From Fibrobacterota bacterium (GTDB lineage Bacteria > Fibrobacterota > Chitinivibrionia > Chitinivibrionales > Chitinispirillaceae): a stretch of 6,176 bases of DNA. Location: the NCBI GenBank assembly GCA_023436205.1, contig JAEZKC010000086.1, positions 1 through 6,176 on the forward strand, in the 5' to 3' direction. The notes under the pieces are model-generated. The model made no database searches, was not told where the DNA came from, and worked only from the letters and a program-made list of their open reading frames with translations. Shown here piece by piece: positions 1 to 4,918 of this stretch (positions within the stretch are counted from its first letter, which is position 1; each line of letters opens with the position of its first letter). Position numbers and translations under genes: made by a program.

Positions 1-30
1 GGGGCCATAATTCGCGGACTCAATGGCCCC
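1..30. repeat. Perfect 8-bp-stem hairpin at window edge
   Basis: GGGGCCAT (1-8) pairs exactly with ATGGCCCC (23-30) around a 14-nt loop. The sequence that follows (about 41-56, containing GGCGAAAATC then TTGAATCC) resembles the right arm of the larger inverted repeat at 378-489. This may therefore be the apex and right arm of a second element of that type, whose left arm lies outside the window. The pairing is seen directly; the relationship to the other element is inferred. Confidence 0.55.
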
Positions 31-55
31 GGAAAGAAGATCGGCGAAAATCTTG

Positions 56-180
56 AATCCGCCAGTGAATCGGGGCGGATCCTCCAATCGCAAGTACCAC
101 CGGGGAGCTGACTTCGTTGCGCCCCCTTCGAGCATTGTTCCTTTGAACCGGGGGTTGAGAATCGGTAGTTTGTCAATTTA
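56..180. repeat. Dispersed ~125-bp structured repeat, copy 1
   Basis: This stretch aligns over its full length with 684-809, with scattered substitutions and almost no length change. Shared blocks include AATCCGCCAGTGAATCGGGG, CAATCGCAAGT, GAGCTGACTTCGTTGCGCCC, GTTCCTTTGA and TCGGTAGT or CCGGTAGT. Internal pairing is present: ATCCGCC (57-63) with GGCGGAT (74-80), GGGG (102-105) with CCCC (122-125), and GTTC/GAAC at 137-148. There is no open reading frame worth calling. It looks like a non-coding REP-like or miniature mobile repeat, but the family is not recognised. Confidence 0.8.
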
Positions 181-377
181 TATGGACCTTTCCTTTGCAT
201 AGAGAGAATGTCTCTACAGAAAAATGTTTTGATTGGTGATTTATAGGTTAACGTTCTAAAATGATCTTACAAAAGAGAAAAACCGCCACGATTCTAAACC
301 CCACGTCAATGAACATGTCCTCAGTAGATTCGCACGGCAGTTAGAATCCGTAGAAAAATGGCACGATATGGGTATCC
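181..377. other. Gene-free spacer, nothing recognised
   Basis: This AT-richer stretch lies between two repeat elements. The only structure seen is a short TAGAGA/TCTCTA hairpin at 200-216. No convincing reading frame, promoter or RNA gene was identified on either strand. Confidence 0.5.
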
Positions 378-489
378 GCCCCAGTCACTGGCGATTCGCG
401 GTTTTGGCGGTCTTCCTCCGGGCCGTCGATGTCCGCGAGATACGGCCCTATCCCCGCCAAAATCGCGAATATTGAAGCCAGTGTGGGGC
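378..489. repeat. Large imperfect inverted repeat (~112 bp)
   Basis: The two halves pair over most of their length. Outer arms GCCCCAGTCACTGGC (378-392) and GCCAGTGTGGGGC (477-489) match with a small bulge. The middle arms are ATTCGCGGTTTTGGCGG (394-410) and CCGCCAAAATCGCGAAT (454-470), a 17-bp pairing with one G/T-type mismatch. The apical stem is GGGCCGT (419-425) with ACGGCCC (441-447). Such a structure could form a cruciform or a long RNA hairpin. A plus-strand reading frame runs through it, but its composition is dictated by the palindrome, so it is not called as a gene. Confidence 0.8.
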
Positions 490-492
490 TCT

Positions 493-511
493 CGGGGCGT
501 TCTTTGCCCCG
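493..511. repeat. Compact GC hairpin
   Basis: CGGGGC (493-498) pairs with GCCCCG (506-511) across a 7-nt loop, directly beside the large inverted repeat and possibly part of the same element. No T-run follows on either strand, so it is not called as a terminator. Confidence 0.5.
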
Positions 512-529
512 TTGTCATTTCATTCCTTG

Positions 530-568
530 AGAGTAAGGTATCCAGCGCTAAGAAGCGCTGTTTACTCT
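530..568. repeat. Two-tier hairpin
   Basis: CAGCGCT (543-549) pairs perfectly with AGCGCTG (554-560) over a 4-nt loop. Below it, GAGTAA (531-536) pairs with TTACTC (562-567), leaving a bulge on the left side. A short AT-rich tract (TTATATAATTA) follows on the plus strand, so weak terminator activity is conceivable, but no upstream gene needs one. Confidence 0.5.
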
Positions 569-649
569 TATATAATTATGCTCTCTCTTTGGCCTTGGAA
601 AGAAAGTGGGTCGGGGTTCGGGGCTGAAGGCCCTGATTGTTTTAAAGAA

Positions 650-667
650 CAGTGCTTCCTAGCACTG
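650..667. repeat. Perfect 7-bp hairpin before repeat copy 2
   Basis: CAGTGCT (650-656) pairs with AGCACTG (661-667) over a TCCT tetraloop. Flanking AAGAA and TTCTT can extend the stem past a small bulge. It sits immediately upstream of the 125-bp repeat copy at 684. No function can be assigned. Confidence 0.5.
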
Positions 668-683
668 GATTCTTATTCCCCTT

Positions 684-809
684 AATCCGCCAGTGAATCG
701 GGGCGGATTCGTCAATCGCAAGTGCGTTCCGGGGAGCTGACTTCGTTGCGCCCCCTGCAGGCAGGGTTCCTTTGATCCGGGGGATGAGAACCGGTAGTGT
801 ATCAATCTA
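684..809. repeat. Dispersed ~125-bp structured repeat, copy 2
   Basis: This is a direct copy of the element at 56-180, in the same orientation and 628 bp further on. The ATCCGCC (685-691)/GGCGGAT (702-708) hairpin and the long block around GAGCTGACTTCGTTGCGCCC are retained. The central part differs (a TGCAGGCAGGG segment replaces TTCGAGCATTG). The two copies bracket the large inverted repeat and the small hairpins, so the whole 56-809 segment could be one composite element or a product of repeat expansion. Confidence 0.8.
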
Positions 810-852
810 TCTCTTTTGTAATGTTTGAAAAAATCTTGTATACAAAGAAGAC

Positions 853-956
853 CCAGCCCTGAAGGGGCGATCTCATACTAGCCCAGGGCAGAGCGGTACT
901 CCGCGCCGCCCTGGGTTAACGAATCAACAACAAATTTTTCCGGAGCCCTGTAGGGG
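853..956. repeat. Nested-hairpin repeat, variant A
   Basis: A short GCCCTGAAGGGGC hairpin at about 854-867 is followed by a nested structure. The outer stem CCCAGGGC (882-889) pairs with GCCCTGGG (908-915), and the inner stem GCGG (893-896) pairs with CCGC (901-904) over a 4-nt loop. A second small unit, AGCCCTGTAGGGGC, follows near 944-957. The layout is the same as in the repeats at 1252-1284 and 6060-6092, although the outer stem sequence differs. It resembles the REP-like palindromic repeats common in environmental genomes; no transposase is nearby. Confidence 0.65.
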
Positions 957-967
957 CAGTGTCACGT

Positions 968-1078
968 GTGGGAGATATTTATGTTGACGGCGAATACGCC
1001 TCACAGGTCACCGGCACCATCTCCCGCTATGGTGTTTTATCGAAAATAGGTATCGGAATGTGTCAATCACGAATTTAG
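968..1078 (+). pseudogene. Possible coding relic between repeats
   Basis: Plus-strand codons from a GTG at 968 to a TAG at 1076-1078 read as a natural-looking peptide containing GDIYVDGEYASQ and then TGTISRYGVLSKIGIG. The amino-acid mix (acidic-aromatic turn, then alternating hydrophobic residues) looks like part of an exported beta-rich protein, unlike the low-quality translations of the surrounding palindromes. No Shine-Dalgarno sequence, signal peptide or full domain is present, and repeats abut both ends. It may be a stranded gene fragment or chance; I do not recognise a family. Confidence 0.3.
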
Positions 1079-1146
1079 GAACGGGATAAATCCCGTCCCT
1101 GAAGGAATGTAAAGCCCGGTGAACCGGGCTGCATTAACGGTAGTGA
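1078..1146. repeat. ~70-bp double-hairpin repeat, copy 1
   Basis: Two compact hairpins occur in series: ACGGGAT/ATCCCGT at 1081-1096 with a 2-nt loop, and AGCCCGGT/ACCGGGCT at 1113-1130 with a GA loop. The conserved tail GCATTAACGGTAGTG follows. The same modules in the same order recur at 4799-4866. In both places a variant of the GTGACAGCCCGGGGT repeat follows roughly 90-110 bp further on. Confidence 0.8.
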
Positions 1147-1224
1147 TGCTTGGGTCACAATTCCCCGTAGTGTTTATGGTATACTGCAGCGAATGGAAAA
1201 TAATGAATCTATTTACTGAAGATT

Positions 1225-1328
1225 CAGCGCTGAAGGCGTGGGATGTGACAGCCCGGGGTAAGCGGTCTTCCGCGCAGCCCCGGGTAGGAACCCCAATCCG
1301 GGTTCCCAAGCTCTGAAAGAGTGGGATG
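1225..1328. repeat. Nested-hairpin repeat, variant B copy 1, plus tail module
   Basis: Positions 1225-1285 match 6033-6093 at all but two of 61 positions by eye. The outer stem CCCGGGG (1252-1258) pairs with CCCCGGG (1278-1284); the inner stem GCGG (1262-1265) pairs with CCGC (1270-1273). Next comes a separate GGAACCC/GGGTTCC hairpin (1287-1306) that copy 2 lacks. The module AAGCTCTGAAAGAGTGGGAT (from 1308) is shared with 6113-6133. A decayed third copy is at 4919-4950. Confidence 0.85.
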
Positions 1329-1367
1329 TTCCTATTAGGATATTTTCTATTACGACGATGAAACATC

Positions 1368-1383
1368 CCTGTCCCGTAGGGAC
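1368..1383. repeat. Short GTCCC-GTA-GGGAC palindrome, copy 1
   Basis: CCTGTCCCGTAGGGAC forms a 5-bp stem with a 3-nt loop. The identical 16-mer occurs at 4637-4652, and a variant (CCTTGTCCCGTAAGGAC) at 4692-4708. Each is set in AT-rich sequence. This is a REP-like unit with no known function. Confidence 0.75.
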
Positions 1384-1433
1384 CAGAATATACACTTTGA
1401 AAAAACGGTTCGCTTCTATATACAAACCCAGGA

Positions 1434-1979
1434 CTAAAACCTGTATCCTAGACCAATTTTTGGAGTATACTTTTTATCCCATAATCCTATACTGAAATAG
1501 ACTGGAAATATCTCTATTGCGATTTTGTTACCCAAACTAATTCCCGCTATCAAATTCCAGGCGGCTGATATATTATTAATCTTTTCCTCTTCTAAATGCT
1601 CTTCACCATACCATCCATTCCATTCTTCCTTGATCCCATTTATGTATGCTATCGAAATACCGGTCCCGGTTTTAATCTTGAAATATCTCAGATTAACTAT
1701 ATTGTAAAAAGTATTAGTTCCTGCAACCCATTCTGTAAAGTTTATCTCTCTTACATCCGTCTTAAATGAAGTATAGATTCCGTATTCAATATATGGGGAT
1801 ACAGAGATTTTGTTAATAGTAACATTGAAACTTGTTGCAGCATCAAATCCGATGCACCCAATGGTACTATATCCTTCAGATAATTGAAATTGAACGCCGT
1901 ACTTATAGTTGGAGTCACTCTGTTGGGAATACAAAAGTGACGAAATGACTAATATGAGCAGGTAAAATTTGTTTATCAT
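1434..1979 (-). CDS. Probable outer-membrane beta-barrel protein, 181 aa
   Basis: The family is not recognised. The chosen start (ATG at 1979) gives a clean signal peptide: MINKFYLLILVISSLLYSQ, a basic residue followed by a hydrophobic core, with cleavage likely around residue 18-19. A frame extension to 1994 would add only MDGKA ahead of it. The mature chain is a series of short alternating hydrophobic/polar segments rich in Tyr, Phe, Ile and Gly, and ends in GLGYRF. A C-terminal aromatic residue is typical of proteins inserted by the BAM complex. The size fits an 8-strand barrel. The start codon overlaps the stop of the hydrolase gene by 4 nt (ATGA), implying translational coupling and co-transcription. 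It probably sits in the outer membrane. A porin-like, adhesin or structural role cannot be distinguished. Confidence 0.75.
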   Translation of the reverse strand: MINKFYLLILVISSLLYSQQSDSNYKYGVQFQLSEGYSTIGCIGFDAATSFNVTINKISVSPYIEYGIYTSFKTDVREINFTEWVAGTNTFYNIVNLRYFKIKTGTGISIAYINGIKEEWNGWYGEEHLEEEKINNISAAWNLIAGISLGNKIAIEIFPVYFSIGLWDKKYTPKIGLGYRF

Positions 1980-2956
1980 TGCTTTTCCATCCACTCGATC
2001 AGTTCTTTTCCGTCTACAATGGACCAGGAATGAGGATGACGTATATTCTTCTCTTTCCTGTAACCTTTACCAATGCAGTTAATTAGCTCTGCCTTGTCAT
2101 TGCCCATCGATCTCAACCAGTTTATCATGCATGCGGCATCAAAAACATTCATATCACTGTAATCAACATATCTGTTCTCGATATACCAGTTGATATCCGG
2201 GTCATTGTAAATTCTGAGCGGAACCCTTTTTATTGATTTTAGTGCTAAATGCGAAGTGTCGGAACGAGAGAATGGTGATACTTGCCAGAAATAGTTGGGG
2301 TTGTCTTTGGGATTTGTCCCAAATGTCTTCTGTAAAAGATCGGTAATGAAGGCATTTTCCCCCTGAGAAATGGGATGCTTGGCAGGACGGTCTGTAGTGG
2401 TCATGCTGATATACATCCTCTCGAGGTCAAGCGGGGGATCAATACCAAATACCGCAGATGGTTTCCGAAGTTTGGAATTCGGCAGATAAGCACGCTGCGT
2501 ATATTGAAAAGCTGCGACACCACCAAATGAATGGCCACCGATAAAGAAGTGCTTTGATGGTAAATTATACTTGGCGAAAACAGTATCGATAAATCTGTGT
2601 AGCTTCTGGTGCGATGCATCATCGATGTAAAAGAATGACCAGTCACCCAGTGCCGGGATAAGAGTTATATATCCTGACTTGGAGGCATATTTGTAGATAT
2701 CAGTTTCGATAAGTGTATTGGATGGCAACTCCCCGAAGCCCGGGAGCAGAATGAGTGTACCCTTTATTTTGCCTGCCGGGTAGATGGTGACGTAATAGTC
2801 TTTCGCCGTGTCATCTGAATTATAGGTATAGCTGATTTTTGGATTAGTATCTGAATCTAAAACGGAATTCATTGCAATTGCAGGATTCTGCTTATTGCCG
2901 GCGAAGACTGATGATGCAAACAGAATGAAGAGAGATAGACAAAACAGTTTCTTCAT
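1976..2956 (-). CDS. Secreted alpha/beta hydrolase (lipase/esterase-like), 326 aa
   Basis: The chosen ATG at 2956 begins a textbook signal peptide, MKKLFCLSLFILFASSVFA, with signal peptidase I cleavage before Gly20. An in-frame TTG at 3013 with GGAAAG upstream would add 19 residues before that peptide and is less likely. The alpha/beta-hydrolase hallmarks are a hydrophobic strand with LILLPGFGE (about 68-76, oxyanion region), the nucleophile elbow GGHSFGG (140-146, Ser143), a candidate acid in YNDPD (Asp252 or Asp254), and a catalytic His candidate in RHPHSW (His309). The order Ser-Asp-His fits the fold. The product is expected in the periplasm or outside the cell, hydrolysing an ester or similar bond; the substrate is unknown. 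It is coupled to the downstream barrel protein by a 4-nt overlap. The DUF3465 gene lies upstream across a gap of 200 bp. Confidence 0.85.
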   Translation of the reverse strand: MKKLFCLSLFILFASSVFAGNKQNPAIAMNSVLDSDTNPKISYTYNSDDTAKDYYVTIYPAGKIKGTLILLPGFGELPSNTLIETDIYKYASKSGYITLIPALGDWSFFYIDDASHQKLHRFIDTVFAKYNLPSKHFFIGGHSFGGVAAFQYTQRAYLPNSKLRKPSAVFGIDPPLDLERMYISMTTTDRPAKHPISQGENAFITDLLQKTFGTNPKDNPNYFWQVSPFSRSDTSHLALKSIKRVPLRIYNDPDINWYIENRYVDYSDMNVFDAACMINWLRSMGNDKAELINCIGKGYRKEKNIRHPHSWSIVDGKELIEWMEKQ

Positions 2957-3156
2957 GTAAGGGAATTCCATAATTGATTTAGAAAAATTTGTATAGTTAA
3001 GATTTCGTTTCAAAGCTATCTTTCCACATTAGTTTTTGAGCCTGGAGCAATTCGTTCAGGGTTTATAAATAAGTTTGTCCTGCTCACCATACGTCCATCC
3101 TCTGCAAAGCTGCAGAAGTATACAAATAGTGCCCGGGTATCGGGAGAAGATATTTC
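2957..3156. other. Intergenic region upstream of the hydrolase gene
   Basis: No clear promoter or terminator is visible. A perfect TCTGCA/TGCAGA hairpin occurs at 3101-3116 but lacks a T-run. The AT-rich TTTATAAAT near 3061-3070 could hold a weak -10 box for the hydrolase pair. The recurring promoter-like repeat found before three other genes is absent here, so the hydrolase pair is either read through from the DUF3465 gene or has its own unrelated promoter. Confidence 0.4.
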
Positions 3157-3639
3157 CTATTGATACTTTTCATCCTTAAAAATGATCCAGCCATTCTCAT
3201 GTGTGCCCCTTGGATCATGATGTGTCCAGTGAACAAGACCCCCTTGGCTGTTCCAAATGTAATCACCGTGTACATAAACAATTGATCCTTTACTTAATCC
3301 ACTAACGCGAGGTGCAATATCTATGTTGTGAACTATAAGAAGTGTTTGGCCATTTGAAAGCTCAATAATGAACCGTTGGTGAGCATCTCCTACTGTATCA
3401 TCACTGAGAATGCTTTTAACTGAGCCACAGACAAAAACTGAAATATCACTATTCTGACTGGCAAATGCCTGTTCAATTTCTGTAATCGGTGTAAGTAGCG
3501 AGTCAAGAGGATTTGTCCCATGCTTATTATTGTTAGTACCGGTTGATGAACTTTGGGTAATGCCGCAGTTAAGGAGTGGGCTACAGAAAAGGATTGCTGC
3601 AATAATAAAAGCAGATGTCAATTTAATTTCAATTTTCAT
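3157..3639 (-). CDS. DUF3465-family protein, probable lipoprotein, 160 aa
   Basis: The C-terminal half carries the conserved run I associate with DUF3465: HQRFIIEL (87-94), TLLIVHNIDIAPRV (99-112), HGDYIWN (124-130), and the signature VHWTHHDPRG (136-145) followed by HENGW. The biochemical function of that family is not established. The N-terminus is a hydrophobic export signal (about 7-24) ending LLNC (Cys25), so lipidation is plausible, although Asn at -1 is unusual. A low-complexity Ser/Thr/Asn linker (28-43) then separates anchor from domain, as in many surface or periplasmic lipoproteins. The start is ATG at 3639 with a GAGG box 4 nt upstream. A promoter-like repeat lies about 90 bp upstream, interrupted by a short insertion. 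The domain is complete and of normal size. Confidence 0.85.
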   Translation of the reverse strand: MKIEIKLTSAFIIAAILFCSPLLNCGITQSSSTGTNNNKHGTNPLDSLLTPITEIEQAFASQNSDISVFVCGSVKSILSDDTVGDAHQRFIIELSNGQTLLIVHNIDIAPRVSGLSKGSIVYVHGDYIWNSQGGLVHWTHHDPRGTHENGWIIFKDEKYQ

Positions 3640-3654
3640 ATTACCTCATCTCCC

Positions 3655-3762
3655 CAATAGATAAAGCCGAGCTTCACCAGTTATCGTTGCAGTTCCAAGT
3701 GCGATGATGTGCACCTCTGCAGATAAATTATATTACGCCTGCAGGAGAGTAGAAAAGAGCGG
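3655..3762 (-). promoter_or_regulatory. Recurring promoter-like repeat, split copy (before DUF3465 gene)
   Basis: On the minus strand, TATAAT at 3732-3727 lies about 88 bp before the DUF3465 start. The distal part, AGATAAATTATATT (3721-3734) then CGCCTGCAGGAGAG, matches the copies at 4403-4447 and 5938-5980. The proximal part CAATAGATAAA reappears separately at 3655-3665. The 55 bp between (3666-3720) look inserted, since AGATAAA occurs at both edges (3659-3665 and 3721-3727). No good -35 box is visible at 16-18 bp; that region is pyrimidine-rich instead. Confidence 0.55.
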
Positions 3763-3781
3763 CGGTACTCCTGCTCTTAAG

Positions 3782-3835
3782 CCTCTGCGTCTTCCCTTTG
3801 CGTTCTCTGCGCAGAGAGCGCAGAGAGCGCAGAGG
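3782..3835. repeat. GCAGAG-rich imperfect inverted repeat
   Basis: CCTCTGCG at 3782-3789 pairs with CGCAGAGG at 3828-3835. The inner part is built from iterations of CTCTGCG on the left and CGCAGAGAG on the right, meeting at CTCTGCGCAGAG near 3805-3816. Tandem CGCAGAG units of this type are frequent in environmental bacterial genomes. It lies downstream of the FabZ-like gene and could stall transcription, but it has no T-run. Confidence 0.7.
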
Positions 3836-3957
3836 ACAATGCTTGGCATTTAAGAACCCCCCCAGTCCAATGTTCAGCGCCATTCTACTCAGCATTTTGC
3901 TCTTCTCGAAGTCCTCCAAGAATACTAAAACTTGTAATCGAAACCAATCTTTTAAAT
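3836..3957. other. Gene-free stretch downstream of the FabZ-like gene
   Basis: A minus-strand reading frame (3728-3979) crosses this stretch and the CGCAGAG repeat, but its C-terminal half is only repeat translation (Leu/Arg/Ser-rich), and it has no recognised domain. The segment containing seven consecutive C (3857-3863) may be part of the same dispersed repeat unit. I see no supported gene here. Confidence 0.45.
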
Positions 3958-4368
3958 TCACGTCTTCGCACACATCCACGTTGCTTCCGCCACCAGCTCA
4001 TCATTTACATATGCCCAGCCCTGTTGCTTTATGGCTTTTGACCCTAGACGTAAGTTTTTTATTTTCATTCTGACTGTCTGACCAATTTCTACTGCTTTTA
4101 CAAAATTAGCATTTTCGATTGATGCAAGAACAAACAGCCCGCCTTCAGCATTCTTGATCTTCCTTACACCTGCTCCACCGCATTGGGCCATTGATTCGAT
4201 CAATACCATTCCCGGTACAATTTGATAATGTTGGAAATGTCCTTTAAAGATCTCAAAGGATTCATCATAGTGCTTTGTTCCAATGATCTCCTGTTCGTTC
4301 GCTGTTTCTATCTCATCTACAAACAAGAATGGTTCACGATGAGGTAGTAAGGCCTCGATCTCTTTCAT
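3958..4368 (-). CDS. FabZ-like 3-hydroxyacyl-ACP dehydratase (hotdog fold), 136 aa
   Basis: The protein begins close to the FabZ consensus: LLPHREPFLFVDEI (7-20). It has the catalytic histidine in KGHF (His44) and the catalytic glutamate in VLIESMAQ (Glu58), 14 residues apart as in E. coli FabZ (His54, Glu68). Glu rather than Asp points to FabZ instead of FabA. FabZ enzymes dehydrate 3-hydroxyacyl-ACP in cytosolic fatty-acid synthesis. The protein is slightly shorter than typical FabZ, and no fab, lpx or acp genes are adjacent. It may therefore be a specialised paralogue for an unusual acyl chain or polyketide-like product rather than the housekeeping enzyme. The start is secure: ATG at 4368 is preceded by AAGGAGAG at ideal spacing. 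A promoter-like repeat sits just upstream, giving a predicted leader of about 40 nt. Confidence 0.85.
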   Translation of the reverse strand: MKEIEALLPHREPFLFVDEIETANEQEIIGTKHYDESFEIFKGHFQHYQIVPGMVLIESMAQCGGAGVRKIKNAEGGLFVLASIENANFVKAVEIGQTVRMKIKNLRLGSKAIKQQGWAYVNDELVAEATWMCAKT

Positions 4369-4397
4369 GTTCTCTCCTTGGGTTTAGTGGCGGTGAA

Positions 4398-4450
4398 GCG
4401 TCCAATAGATAAATTATATTGCGCCTGCAGGAGAGGAGAAAAGAGGGTGG
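4398..4450 (-). promoter_or_regulatory. Recurring promoter-like repeat (before FabZ-like gene)
   Basis: On the minus strand, TATAAT at 4418-4413 lies 45 bp before the start codon. On the plus strand, CAATA (4403-4407) and TATTG (4417-4421) form an inverted repeat enclosing the box. It extends outward as GCG (4398-4400) and CGC (4422-4424) after a 2-nt bulge. The flank TGCAGGAGAGGAGAAAAGAG continues the shared repeat. The upstream side has no canonical -35 box. A symmetrical site over the -10 region suggests a repressor operator, but no regulator has been identified. Confidence 0.6.
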
Positions 4451-4550
4451 GGTGAAGGAGGGATATTGATTGTTCGTGTGCTATAAATATGTAGTCCCTA
4501 CCCGTCTTTTGTACGAAGTTGTGTAAAGGAAGTCAGGAGGGACCAGGAAA

Positions 4551-4625
4551 TTAATCATCCTTGTTTTCATTGTATTGCGTGTTAGCTTCTTCGATAGAAA
4601 ACTGGTGTTCAATTATGAAATCACG
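4551..4625 (-). pseudogene. Possible C-terminal gene remnant
   Basis: Minus-strand codons ending in TAA at 4553-4551 read RDFIIEHQFSIEEANTQY then NENKDD. This is a hydrophilic, helix-like peptide with ordinary protein composition. The frame opens straight out of the GTCCCGTAGGGAC repeat, where a stop codon lies just upstream. It could be the end of a gene destroyed by repeat insertion, but it is short and may be chance. No family is recognised. Confidence 0.2.
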
Positions 4626-4636
4626 TTATAAACATA

Positions 4637-4652
4637 CCTGTCCCGTAGGGAC
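4637..4652. repeat. Short GTCCC-GTA-GGGAC palindrome, copy 2
   Basis: This copy is identical over 16 bp to that at 1368-1383 and has a similar AAACAT or AACATA lead-in. A variant copy follows 40 bp downstream. Confidence 0.75.
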
Positions 4653-4691
4653 ATAATATTTATAGGAAAAGCCCACCCCCCAAGAAATTCT

Positions 4692-4710
4692 CCTTGTCCC
4701 GTAAGGACAA
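4692..4710. repeat. Short palindrome, variant copy 3
   Basis: TTGTCC (4694-4699) pairs with GGACAA (4705-4710). Relative to the other two copies, paired positions have changed on both sides (C to T on the left, G to A on the right), so the stem is preserved by compensating substitutions. Confidence 0.7.
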
Positions 4711-4750
4711 AATATAAAACATAATGGAAAATTAGCTTGCGATATATAAG

Positions 4751-4778
4751 AAAACAGGTCGTCCCGACCTGTTTTTCT
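4751..4778 (-). terminator. Rho-independent terminator, probably bidirectional
   Basis: AAAACAGGTCG (4751-4761) pairs perfectly with CGACCTGTTTT (4765-4775) over a 3-nt loop. The plus-strand side ends in TTTTTCT and the minus-strand side in TTTTCTT, the layout of a two-way intrinsic terminator. On the minus strand it would end transcription coming from the cupin and small-protein genes, isolating the FabZ-like gene. Confidence 0.8.
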
Positions 4779-4798
4779 ATACAGCTCCGCCTCATGCC

Positions 4799-4866
4799 TG
4801 GGCGGGATAAATCCCATCCCTGAACGAATGTCAAGCCTAGTGAACCGGGCTGCTTTAACGGTAGTG
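4799..4866. repeat. ~70-bp double-hairpin repeat, copy 2
   Basis: This matches 1078-1146: GGGAT/ATCCC hairpin (4804-4815), CCCTGAACGAATGT, then the second hairpin at 4834-4851, GCTTTAACGGTAGTG and a GTCAC element. The left arm of the second hairpin has lost two matches (AGCCTAGT against ACCGGGCT), so this copy looks more decayed than copy 1. Confidence 0.75.
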
Positions 4867-4918
4867 CCGCTGGTCACTATTTTCTTTCCTTTTTACAGTC
4901 TATTATCAAGAGGGTATG

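Noticed and set aside
358..627. Open plus-strand frame of 89 codons
   Set aside because: Most of it translates the 112-bp inverted repeat and adjacent hairpins, giving Pro/Arg/Gly-rich sequence. No ribosome-binding site or domain was found.
493..667. Small hairpins as intrinsic terminators
   Set aside because: They lack adequate T-runs, and no gene ends next to them on either strand.
1067..1425. Overlapping minus-strand frames of 70-99 codons
   Set aside because: They run through dispersed palindromic repeats, and the same peptides (for example a Pro-Gly-Leu-Ser-His motif) recur wherever the repeat recurs. This is repeat translation, not genes.
1976..3013. TTG start at 3013 for the hydrolase
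   Set aside because: It would place 19 mostly polar residues before an otherwise canonical signal peptide. The ATG at 2956 explains export better, although its own Shine-Dalgarno sequence is weak.
3728..4073. 83-codon minus-strand and 91-codon plus-strand frames
   Set aside because: The minus frame is largely CGCAGAG-repeat translation (Leu-Arg-Ser). The plus frame lies partly over the FabZ-like gene and has no protein features.
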